DNA from: Candidatus Brocadiia bacterium
GTDB taxonomy: Bacteria; Planctomycetota; MHYJ01; WSZJ01
Assembly: GCA_013360825.1 (NCBI GenBank)
Contig: JABWAY010000066.1
Coordinates: 1 to 14,769 of the forward strand
Length of the DNA stretch: 14,769 nt
Direction of reading: 5' to 3'
Part shown: positions 8,285-14,769 of the stretch, one piece after another
Layout of the letters: each line of letters begins with the position of its first letter
How positions within the stretch are numbered: position 1 is the stretch's first letter
Notes under the pieces: model-generated
What the model saw: only the letters and a program-made list of their open reading frames with translations
Databases searched by the model: none
What the model was told of the DNA's origin: nothing
Made by a program: the position numbers and the translations under genes

Positions 8285-9571
8285 ATGACCACCACCGTCC
8301 GCCCCCCGACCGAAGCCATCGCCCGCATCGCGTCGCTCGAGAAGGCGACCCGCGGCCCTAAGGACAAACGCAGGCTGGCGGTCCTGGCGTTCTCCGGCGG
8401 GCTGGACACCTCGTTCTGCGTCCCGTGGCTTCGCGAGCGCGGGTGGGATGTCATCACCGTCCTGGTCGACACGGGCGGGTTCTCGCCCGACAAAATCCGG
8501 GAGATCGAACGGCGCGCGAAGGAGCTGGGCGCGAAACGACACTGCTTCGTGGACGGGCGGAAGGAAATCTACGACCGCCTGATCAGTCACTGCATCCGCG
8601 CGAACGGCGCCTACCAGCAGATGTACCCGGTCATGTGCGCCGACCGGTACCTGATCGTGGAAAAGTCCGTCGAACACGCGAAACGCTTCGGAGCCGAGGC
8701 GGTCGCCCACGGATGCACCGGAATGGGCAACGACCAGGTCCGGTTCGACGTCACCCTGCGGGCGCTCGGATGCGAGACGATCCTCGCGCCGATCCGCGAT
8801 TTCCAGGCGCTGGGCGGCGGCCCGGTCCGAGACCGGGAGCGCGCCTACCTCGAGGAACGAGGGTTCAAGGTCGAAAAGCGCCACTCGCGCTACTCCGTGA
8901 ACCAGAACGTCTTCGGGGTGACGATTTCGGGAAGCGAGATTGACCGCCGCGAGGAGCCCGCGGACGACGCGTGGACGCTGACGGCGTCGCCGGAGCGGAC
9001 CCCTGCGGCCGGGGAGCGGGTGACGCTGGGGTTCGAGGGGGGGGTGCCGGTCGCGCTGGACGGGAAGCGGCTGCACGGGACGGAGATCCTGAAGAAGCTG
9101 AACGCGACGGCGGGCCGGCACGGTGTGGGGCGGTTCCTCTACACGGGGGACTGCGTGATCGGGATCAAGGGGCGGATCGCCTTCGAGTGCCCGGGGCTGC
9201 ACACGGTGATGGTGGCGCACCGCGCGCTGGAGGAGGCGACGCTGTCGAAGGAGCAGAACCAGTTCAAGGATGTGATCGGGAAGAAGTGGACGGAGCTGGC
9301 GTACAACGGGCTGTTCCTGGACCCGCTGGCGCGGAATCTCGAGGGGATGCTGCGGGAAATGCAGGCGCACGTGACGGGGGTGGTGACGGTCAAGCTGCAC
9401 CGCGGGACGGCGCTGCCGGTCCGGTATGCGTCGGTCCACGAGATCAGCCAGAAAGGGACGCTGTACGCGCAGAGTTCGAGCTGGACCCCGGACGAGGCGG
9501 CGGCGTTCGTGAAGCTGTTCGGGATGTCCACGGTCACGGCCGCGCGGCGCGGCCCGGCTCCCCGGCGGTAA
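8285..9571 (+). CDS. argG: Argininosuccinate synthase
   Basis: The 428-residue enzyme joins citrulline and aspartate with ATP to give argininosuccinate, the penultimate step of arginine synthesis. The ATP loop SGGLDTS is at 37-43, followed by CVPWLRERG. HGCTGMGNDQVRFD (142-155) is the aspartate/citrulline-binding block; Met stands where most bacterial enzymes have Lys (GCTGKGNDQ). Further family blocks are YSVNQNVFGVTISGSEID and YTGDCVIGIKGR. From memory, the overall sequence resembles the Xanthomonas-type ArgG rather than the E. coli or Bacillus types. ATG 8285 is the only ATG after the promoter; it gives about 25-30 more N-terminal residues than usual before the ATP loop. It is the first gene of the arginine cluster, and the next gene's ribosome site begins 27 nt after its stop. 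Confidence 0.95.
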   Translation: MTTTVRPPTEAIARIASLEKATRGPKDKRRLAVLAFSGGLDTSFCVPWLRERGWDVITVLVDTGGFSPDKIREIERRAKELGAKRHCFVDGRKEIYDRLISHCIRANGAYQQMYPVMCADRYLIVEKSVEHAKRFGAEAVAHGCTGMGNDQVRFDVTLRALGCETILAPIRDFQALGGGPVRDRERAYLEERGFKVEKRHSRYSVNQNVFGVTISGSEIDRREEPADDAWTLTASPERTPAAGERVTLGFEGGVPVALDGKRLHGTEILKKLNATAGRHGVGRFLYTGDCVIGIKGRIAFECPGLHTVMVAHRALEEATLSKEQNQFKDVIGKKWTELAYNGLFLDPLARNLEGMLREMQAHVTGVVTVKLHRGTALPVRYASVHEISQKGTLYAQSSSWTPDEAAAFVKLFGMSTVTAARRGPAPRR

Positions 9572-9598
9572 TCCCGCGGGCCGCCCCGCACCTTCACC

Positions 9599-9614
9599 AG
9601 GAGAGACTCCCCTG
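9599..9614 (+). promoter_or_regulatory. Near-perfect Shine-Dalgarno preceding an in-frame CTG, possible true start of the fused kinase
   Basis: AGGAGAG at 9599-9605 is followed, after 6 nt, by CTG at 9612-9614 in frame with the kinase/acetyltransferase. No stop lies between CTG 9612 and ATG 9705. The CTG start would add 31 residues beginning LPDKFLPWHPPEGL. No ATG, GTG or TTG in that frame sits at a proper distance from the site, while ATG 9705 has no SD. Confidence 0.5.
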
Positions 9615-9704
9615 CCCGACAAATTCCTGCCCTGGCACCCGCCCGAGGGGCTCGCGCGCGGCGCGGAGCCCGGCCCCGGGTCCGGCAAGCCCGCCCGGCC
9701 GAAG

Positions 9705-11009
9705 ATGGAAAACTACGAGTTCATCATCAATTTCTTCCGGTCGATCGGCGCGACCAAGGAGGCGAACATGTACCTTCGCCTCTTCAAGCGCGGCAATCCC
9801 TCGCGGTTCGCGGTGATCAAGGTGGGCGGGAAGACGCTCACGAATTCGCTTCCGGTGCTCTCGGGCGACCTCGCCTACCTCACGAACCTCGACCTGTTTC
9901 CGGTGGTGGTGCACGGGGGCGGGCCCCAGATCGACCGCGAGCTGGACGTGCGGCGGATCGAGTTCACGAAGAAGGACGGGCTCCGGGTGACGTCGAAGGA
10001 CGCGGTCGAGGTGATCCGCGAGGTGCTGGAAGGCGAGAACCGCAAGGCGGTGGACGCGATCCGGCTGCAGGGCGGGGACGCCGAGGGGATCCGCAACGCG
10101 GTCAGCGCTTCGCCCCACGCCGACCGGGACCTGGGGTACGTGGGGGAGGTGACGGGGATCGACCTCAAGCCGGTCTTCCGGGCGATCCGGATGGACCGCG
10201 TGCCGGTGATCTCGCCGGTCGGGTTCGACAAGACGGGGCAGGCGTACAACGTCAACGCGGACGTGGTGGCGCGGTCGCTGGTGATGGCGCTCAAACCGAA
10301 GAAGTTCATCCTGCTGACGGACGAGGGCGGGGTGCGCGACCCGGAGGGGCGGATCATCCCGTTCATCAACCTCACGACCGACCTCGGACCGATGATCGAG
10401 CGCGGGGACGTGTCGGGGGGGATGGCGCTCAAGCTCCGGGAGATCAAGCAGCTGCTGGAGGATCTCCCGACGACGATGTTCGTGACGATCACGAGCCCGC
10501 ACTCGCTCATCAAGGAGCTGTTCACGGTCAAGGGGTCGGGGACGTTCATCAAGCTGGGAAGCGAGATCGAGATTCACAATTCCTGGCGCGGGGTGAACCG
10601 GGACCGGGTGCGGAGCCTGGTCGAGGCGTCGTTCGGGCGGAAGCTGGTGCGGGACTATTTCAAGCGGCCGGTGACGTCGATCCTCCTCGACCCGAAGTAC
10701 CGGGCGATCGCGATCATGCGGAAGGTCGCGGGGATGGACTACCTGGACAAGTTCGCGGTGCGCCGCGAGGCGCAGGGAGAGGGGCTCGGGCGGGACATCT
10801 GGCTGGCGATGCTGCAGAAGTACCCGAAGATCTTCTGGCGGTCGCGCGCCGGGAACCCGATCAACACCTGGTACTTCGAGCAGTCGACGGGGGCGCGCAA
10901 GTTCCCGGACTGGACCGTGTTCTGGATCGGCATGGACGACGTCCGGATCCGCGCGGCGATCCGGGCGGCGCTGGCGCTGCCGCCGACGCTCGTGGGGGCG
11001 GGGAAATGA
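9705..11009 (+). CDS. argB: Fused acetylglutamate kinase / N-acetyltransferase (NAGS-K type)
   Basis: The 434-residue protein fuses two domains. Residues about 35-285 are an amino-acid kinase domain with VIKVGGK (37-43), HGGGPQI (70-76), GLRVT (92-96), YNVNAD (181-186), LLTDEGG (203-209) and GGMALKL (238-244). Lys39, Asp206 and Lys243 correspond to kinase catalytic residues, so phosphorylation of N-acetylglutamate is likely retained. Residues about 296-430 are a GNAT domain of the vertebrate-NAGS/DUF619 type: YLDKFAV, the acetyl-CoA loop QGEGLGRDIW (357-366) and FWRSRAGNPINTWYF (377-391). The protein resembles the bifunctional enzyme of Xanthomonas, which makes and phosphorylates N-acetylglutamate. 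Feedback by arginine is expected for the family but not visible. The conservative ATG is given; a CTG at 9612 may be the real start. It sits between argG and argC. Confidence 0.93.
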   Translation: MENYEFIINFFRSIGATKEANMYLRLFKRGNPSRFAVIKVGGKTLTNSLPVLSGDLAYLTNLDLFPVVVHGGGPQIDRELDVRRIEFTKKDGLRVTSKDAVEVIREVLEGENRKAVDAIRLQGGDAEGIRNAVSASPHADRDLGYVGEVTGIDLKPVFRAIRMDRVPVISPVGFDKTGQAYNVNADVVARSLVMALKPKKFILLTDEGGVRDPEGRIIPFINLTTDLGPMIERGDVSGGMALKLREIKQLLEDLPTTMFVTITSPHSLIKELFTVKGSGTFIKLGSEIEIHNSWRGVNRDRVRSLVEASFGRKLVRDYFKRPVTSILLDPKYRAIAIMRKVAGMDYLDKFAVRREAQGEGLGRDIWLAMLQKYPKIFWRSRAGNPINTWYFEQSTGARKFPDWTVFWIGMDDVRIRAAIRAALALPPTLVGAGK

Positions 11010-11018
11010 CCGCGAGGC

Positions 11019-11047
11019 TTCAAATCCGGCGTCCCGGCCCTTAGAGT
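11019..11047 (+). promoter_or_regulatory. Candidate internal promoter for argC-argH (TTCAAA / 17 bp / TAGAGT)
   Basis: TTCAAA (11019-11024) and TAGAGT (11042-11047) are 17 bp apart in the 44-nt gap after the fused kinase gene, each matching the consensus at four of six positions. The -10 ends 6 nt before the argC ATG, so transcription would start at or next to the A of the start codon, which fits the absence of an SD. Confidence 0.3.
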
Positions 11048-11053
11048 CCACCC

Positions 11054-11977
11054 ATGCCCCCGCGCAAAACCGTCGCCGTCCTCGGCGCTTCCGGCTACGC
11101 CGGCCTCGAGCTCGCGCGCCTGCTGCGCGGGCATGCGGGGGTCGAGGTCGTGGCGCTGCAGTCGGAGAGTTCCGCGGGGCAGCCGGTCCGGTCGATCGCC
11201 CCCGACTGGCCGGGGGAGGAGGCCTTTTCCAGGGAGACTCCCGAGGGGCTGGCGAAGCTGGGGCTCGACCTTGTTTTTTTTGCGACGGGCGACGGGATCG
11301 CGCGGTCGCTCGCCCCGGCGTTCACGAAGTCGAAAGTCGTCGACCTGTCGCGCGACTGGCGCGCCGACTGGGTCTACGGCCTCCCCGAGATGTTCCGGGG
11401 CCGGATCATCGAGGCCGACGCGATCGCCAACCCGGGGTGCTACGCGACGGCCTGCGCGCTCGCCGCGTGGCCGCTGGTCCGCGAGGGGCTGGTCGAGCGC
11501 GTCGTGTTCGACGGCAAGAGCGGGTACTCCGGGGCGGGACGCCGGCCGAACGAACGGAACAACCCCGAGGCACTCTCCGAAAACGTGCTCCCCTACCACC
11601 TCTCGAAACACGCGCACGTCGCGGAGATCGAAAAGGCCCTCGGGATGCGCGTTCACTTCACGCCGCACGTCGTCGACGCCTTCCGCGGCATGCTCGTCAC
11701 GGCGCACATGTTCGTCCGCGGATCCGGGGACTTCCGCGAGTTCTACCGCGACGCCTACAGCGCCGAGCCGGTGGTGCGCGTCCAGGACAAGCCCCCCGAC
11801 TTCCGCGACGTGCGCGGATCCGACCGCGCCGTGATCGGCGGCTTCGAGGAGGACGGCCGCGGCCGCCTCGTCGTCGTCTGCGCGATCGACAACCTCGGCA
11901 AGGGCGCGGCGGGCCAGGCGGTCCAGAACATGAACCTCCTCCTCGGTTTCCCCGAAACCCAGGGGCTCCGGGTCTGA
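11054..11977 (+). CDS. argC: N-acetyl-gamma-glutamyl-phosphate reductase
   Basis: The 307-residue enzyme reduces N-acetylglutamyl phosphate to the semialdehyde with NADPH. The dinucleotide-binding loop GASGYAGLE is at 11-19. The catalytic cysteine is Cys129 in ANPGCYAT, and the catalytic histidine lies in KHAHVAEIE (His186/His188). KSGYSGAGRRP (155-165) is the substrate-binding block, and FTPHVV and NLGKGAAGQAVQNMN complete the family pattern. The protein is about 35 residues shorter than the common type and resembles the compact Xanthomonas form. The start follows the glycine loop spacing and has no clear SD. The stop TGA overlaps the argH ATG by one base. An unusual run of eight T (11274-11281) encodes Val-Phe-Phe at 74-76. 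Confidence 0.95.
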   Translation: MPPRKTVAVLGASGYAGLELARLLRGHAGVEVVALQSESSAGQPVRSIAPDWPGEEAFSRETPEGLAKLGLDLVFFATGDGIARSLAPAFTKSKVVDLSRDWRADWVYGLPEMFRGRIIEADAIANPGCYATACALAAWPLVREGLVERVVFDGKSGYSGAGRRPNERNNPEALSENVLPYHLSKHAHVAEIEKALGMRVHFTPHVVDAFRGMLVTAHMFVRGSGDFREFYRDAYSAEPVVRVQDKPPDFRDVRGSDRAVIGGFEEDGRGRLVVVCAIDNLGKGAAGQAVQNMNLLLGFPETQGLRV

Positions 11978-13284
11978 TGGGGCGCCTCTGGGACAAAGGA
12001 CAGTCGATCGACGCTCTCACGCAGCGCTACTGCGCGGGAATCGACTGGCGCCTCGACCAGGATCTCCTCCCGTTCGACATCCAGGCCAGCGCCGGGCATG
12101 CGAAAGGGCTCGCGGAACTCGGCGTCCTCTCCCGGAAGGATCTGTCGAAGCTCCGGAAGGCGCTCGCAGAGCTGACCTCGCGCTGGGAGGCCGGAACCTT
12201 CCGGACCACCGAGGAGGACGAGGACGGTCACACCGCGATCGAGCTCGCCCTGACCCGGTCGCTCGGCGACCTCGGAAAGAAGATCCACACCGCACGGTCC
12301 CGGAACGACCAGGTCGGCGCCGCCCTCCGCCTCTACGCCCTCGACCGCCTCGGTGCCGTCTCCGACGCCGCCCTCGACCTCGCCCAAGCCTGCCTCCAGC
12401 TCGCCCGGCACTGGGAGAAAGTCCCGATGCCCGGCTACTCCCATACCCGGCGCGCCATGCTCTCCTCCGCCGGCACCTGGGCCGGCGCCTTCGCCGACCA
12501 GCTCGCCGACGACCTCGCCCTCCTCGCCGCCGGATACGCCCTCGCCGACCGCTCGCCGCTGGGAAGCGCCGCCGGGTACGGCGTCCCGCTTCCCATCGAC
12601 CGCGAGAGCGTCGCCGCCGCCGCGGGATTCTCCGGGATCCAGGACAACGTCCTCGCCGTCCAGAACGCGCGCGGCCGGATCGAGGCGGTGATCCTCTCCG
12701 CGCTCTCCTACCTCATGCTGACGGTCAATCGCTTCTGCAACGACATCGTCTGGTTCAGCTCGGAGGAATTCGGGTTCTTCGTCCTGCCGGCGCGGTTCAC
12801 GACGGGAAGTTCGATCATGCCGCAGAAGAAGAACCCGGACGTGTTCGAGCTGTCGCGCGGGGCCTACGCGTTCGTCTCCGCCTGCGAACACCAGGTGCGC
12901 GAGACGCTCCTGTCGCTTCCCAGCGGCTACAACCGCGACACGCAACTGACGAAGGAGCCGTTCATGCGCGGGATGGCGCACGCGCACGCGACGCTGGCGG
13001 TGCTGGCGCACGTGGTGCCGCACCTGGAGGTGGACGAGAAGCGGTGCCGTGCGGCGTGCACGGCGGACCTGTTCGCGACGGACGAGGCGCTGCGGCGGGT
13101 TTCGGCGGGGGTTCCGTGGCGGGATGCCTACCGGCAGGTGGCGGAGCAGGCGGGGACGTGGAAGGTGCCGGACCTGGACGTGGCACTCCGGCTCCGGTCG
13201 CACGCGGGGGGGCCCGGCAACCTGCAGCTCGGAAAACTCGCGGGACGGCTCGCGCGACTGCGGCGCGAGTGGGCGCGGCGGTAG
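11977..13284 (+). CDS. argH: Argininosuccinate lyase
   Basis: The 435-residue lyase splits argininosuccinate into arginine and fumarate, the last step of the pathway. HTARSRNDQ (104-112), GYSHTRRAM (153-161) with catalytic His156, and the fumarase/lyase signature GSSIMPQKKNP (277-287), with catalytic serine at 278/279, are all intact. LPSGYNRD is another lyase block. The length is about 25 residues below the usual 460 and close to the Xanthomonas-type enzyme. ATG 11977 shares its first base with the argC stop (TGATG), indicating translational coupling. No argA or other gene is fused at its C-terminus. It is the last gene of the cluster and meets the next gene tail to tail with only 7 bp between stop codons. 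Confidence 0.96.
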   Translation: MGRLWDKGQSIDALTQRYCAGIDWRLDQDLLPFDIQASAGHAKGLAELGVLSRKDLSKLRKALAELTSRWEAGTFRTTEEDEDGHTAIELALTRSLGDLGKKIHTARSRNDQVGAALRLYALDRLGAVSDAALDLAQACLQLARHWEKVPMPGYSHTRRAMLSSAGTWAGAFADQLADDLALLAAGYALADRSPLGSAAGYGVPLPIDRESVAAAAGFSGIQDNVLAVQNARGRIEAVILSALSYLMLTVNRFCNDIVWFSSEEFGFFVLPARFTTGSSIMPQKKNPDVFELSRGAYAFVSACEHQVRETLLSLPSGYNRDTQLTKEPFMRGMAHAHATLAVLAHVVPHLEVDEKRCRAACTADLFATDEALRRVSAGVPWRDAYRQVAEQAGTWKVPDLDVALRLRSHAGGPGNLQLGKLAGRLARLRREWARR

Positions 13285-13291
13285 GCCGGTC

Positions 13292-14769
13292 CTACTTCCA
13301 GACCTCGCCGTAATAACGGTCGGCCCACTGCAGCCCGTCCTCGAGCCCGCGCTGTAACGACCCTCCCTTGACCAGCGGATTCCCGGGGACCTTCAGAACC
13401 GCGTGGTCGTACATTCGCGCCAGCGCGCGCGCGACCCGCGCCGCGTGCCGGTGCATCTCCGGGAGGGACATCTCCGCCCCGTCGACGACCGTGCCGACCG
13501 CATCGAGCGCCCCGGCCGCGTGGAGATACCACGCGGCGATCCTGCCTGAGAAATAGGAGATCGCGTGGTGCTGCCCCGTCCAGGGCTTCGGCGCCGCCTT
13601 CGAGATGAGCCAGTCGGCCAGCGTGGAACCGTACAGTCCGTCGCTCATCCGCGGCCAGCACTCCCCCGTCTCCGGCGAGATTTCCACCCAGGCCTCGACC
13701 GGCCCCTCCTCGGCCACGACGGGAAAGAGCGGGACCATCACGACCACCCCCGGCCTCTCCACCAGCACCTCGCCGATCAGCCGCCGGGAGCGCGCCCCGA
13801 GGGGGAGCCCCGGGAGGACGGCCGCCGCGTTCCCGGCCTCGATCCACGCAAACGTCTCGCTCCGCGCCTCCGGCTCCATCACGACCCGGATCGGAAAGGC
13901 GTCCGCCGCGCGGAAGTCGAGCGTCGCGGACCACGGCGCGTACCCGGGAGCCGAAGCCCGGACCTCGAACTCCCGGTAGGGCTGGCGGACGAGCGGAAGC
14001 GAGAAACCGCCGTCGGGCCAGCTGGAGGTTTCCGAGGATGTGCCGACGATCGCGACCCGGGCGTCGTCGACGCCGCGTCCGGAGTGGGCGTCCGTGACGG
14101 TGCCGGGGATGACGGTCTGGATGCAGTCGCCGTCCCGGAAAAAGACGGGGTATTCGGGATCGTCGAGCAGCGTCCACCGCGAAATCACGAACCCGTCCTT
14201 CGGGTCCTTCAGGATCGGGGACTTCCACGCCTCCGGTTTCGGGGCGTTGTTCTTTTCCCAGTCCCCCTCGATCGTGATCACCGGGACCTGGAACTCGCGG
14301 TTGTTCAGGGTCAGTTTCATCTTCCAGGCCGCGGTTTCCCAGTACGTGATGGGGTCGCTGTCCACGCCCTCCTGGTTCCGGTAACGCAGCGTGGTCTTCC
14401 CGGCGGACTTCAGTTCCCGGTAGGCCGCGCGGCTGATCCCGTCCCACATCCTCCCTTTGTGAAAGGCGCGGTTCCCGTGAAGCCAGAGCGTGAGGACGCG
14501 GGCGTTTTCGAGCTCCTCCTGGTCGATCGTCCAGCTCCCGCGCAGGACCGACTCGTGGAATTTCCCGGCGATGTCATCCCAGTAGTCCACGGTTTCGACG
14601 TCGAGGCCCGGCTCGAGGCGCAGGAACTGGCGCTCGAAAACGAGGGAGCTTTCCGCGCCGCCGTAGGAGAAGACGCGCGCCCCGTCGTACCAGCGGCGGC
14701 CGACCGGCTCCCGGCAGCCCACCACCAGCGGGCGCCCCGCCGTGTCGCCCACCCGCTCCAGCACCGCCG
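13292..14769 (-). CDS. Unidentified protein with a carboxypeptidase-regulatory-like domain (5' end beyond window)
   Basis: The frame is open to the right edge, giving 492 codons including the stop. A GTG at 14764 could be internal, so the true start and any signal peptide are probably outside. In numbering from that GTG, residues about 25-215 are unrecognised and rich in Trp and Tyr (for example GNRAFHKGRMWDGISRAAY at 97-115). Residues about 218-298 fit a CarboxypepD_reg-like beta-sandwich: GTVTDAHSGRGVDDARV, then PDGGFSLPL, then FEVRASAPGYAP. The C-terminal third is helical and unrecognised, with ADWLISKAAPKPWTGQHHAI near 405-424. Such sandwich domains often occur in exported proteins, which suggests but does not show a surface or periplasmic location. 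It is convergent with argH. Confidence 0.8.
   Translation of the reverse strand, partial: AVLERVGDTAGRPLVVGCREPVGRRWYDGARVFSYGGAESSLVFERQFLRLEPGLDVETVDYWDDIAGKFHESVLRGSWTIDQEELENARVLTLWLHGNRAFHKGRMWDGISRAAYRELKSAGKTTLRYRNQEGVDSDPITYWETAAWKMKLTLNNREFQVPVITIEGDWEKNNAPKPEAWKSPILKDPKDGFVISRWTLLDDPEYPVFFRDGDCIQTVIPGTVTDAHSGRGVDDARVAIVGTSSETSSWPDGGFSLPLVRQPYREFEVRASAPGYAPWSATLDFRAADAFPIRVVMEPEARSETFAWIEAGNAAAVLPGLPLGARSRRLIGEVLVERPGVVVMVPLFPVVAEEGPVEAWVEISPETGECWPRMSDGLYGSTLADWLISKAAPKPWTGQHHAISYFSGRIAAWYLHAAGALDAVGTVVDGAEMSLPEMHRHAARVARALARMYDHAVLKVPGNPLVKGGSLQRGLEDGLQWADRYYGEVWK

Noticed and set aside
9572..9598. Palindrome CCCGCGGG after argG as a terminator
   Set aside because: It is a bare 8-bp palindrome without a loop or T tract, and the next ribosome site begins within 20 nt.
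8159..9688. Minus-strand open frame antisense to argG, about 509 codons
   Set aside because: argG motifs are complete on the plus strand; the antisense product lacks any recognisable domain.
9594..11051. Minus-strand open frame antisense to the fused kinase/acetyltransferase
   Set aside because: The plus-strand product has full catalytic motifs in both domains, and the antisense product is compositionally biased.
11755..13203. Minus-strand open frame antisense to argH
   Set aside because: It mirrors argH codon positions and has no independent motif or ribosome site.
13285..13291. Bidirectional terminator between argH and the convergent gene
   Set aside because: Only 7 bp separate the two stop codons and no GC-rich stem with a T tract is visible there.

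Overview
High-GC bacterial DNA with protein-coding genes packed on both strands. The most informative lineage marker is the Hanks-type kinase: DWG instead of DFG at the metal-binding motif, an N-terminal double-CxxC finger, and a beta-sandwich plus helical-repeat tail. This style is common in Planctomycetota and related deep-branching phyla. The TPR protein, the Tat-exported intradiol dioxygenase and the jelly-roll lipoprotein fit that picture. The assignment is an inference from gene style, not a phylogeny.

Layout. (1) Positions 1-1925, minus strand: malQ (4-alpha-glucanotransferase) runs into a DNA/RNA methyltransferase gene cut by the left edge; the two overlap as ATGA. (2) 2049-3359, plus strand: a TPR protein whose N-terminus looks like the tail of a lost ATPase domain. 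(3) 3388-8143, minus strand: a large Ser/Thr kinase, then an intradiol ring-cleavage dioxygenase, then a lipoprotein with a polysaccharide-lyase-like fold. A 109-nt pyrimidine tract lies at the kinase/dioxygenase junction. (4) 8285-13284, plus strand: an arginine cluster, argG, a fused acetylglutamate kinase/N-acetyltransferase, argC and argH, starting from a recognisable TATAAT promoter. (5) 13292-14769, minus strand: an unidentified protein with a carboxypeptidase-regulatory-like domain, cut by the right edge and convergent with argH.

How the genes work together. The arginine genes encode acetylation and phosphorylation of glutamate (fused enzyme), reduction to the semialdehyde (ArgC), and the last two steps from citrulline to arginine (ArgG, ArgH). 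ArgD, a carbamoyltransferase and a deacetylase must be encoded elsewhere. All four proteins resemble, from memory of the families, the subtypes in the Xanthomonas arginine cluster, which uses the acetylcitrulline route; gene order also matches except for a missing argE. No link between the kinase group and the arginine genes is visible beyond a shared 141-bp divergent promoter region.

No tRNA, rRNA, CRISPR array, insertion sequence or clear intrinsic terminator was seen. No gene-free stretch exceeds 170 bases. All non-arginine functions are family-level calls.
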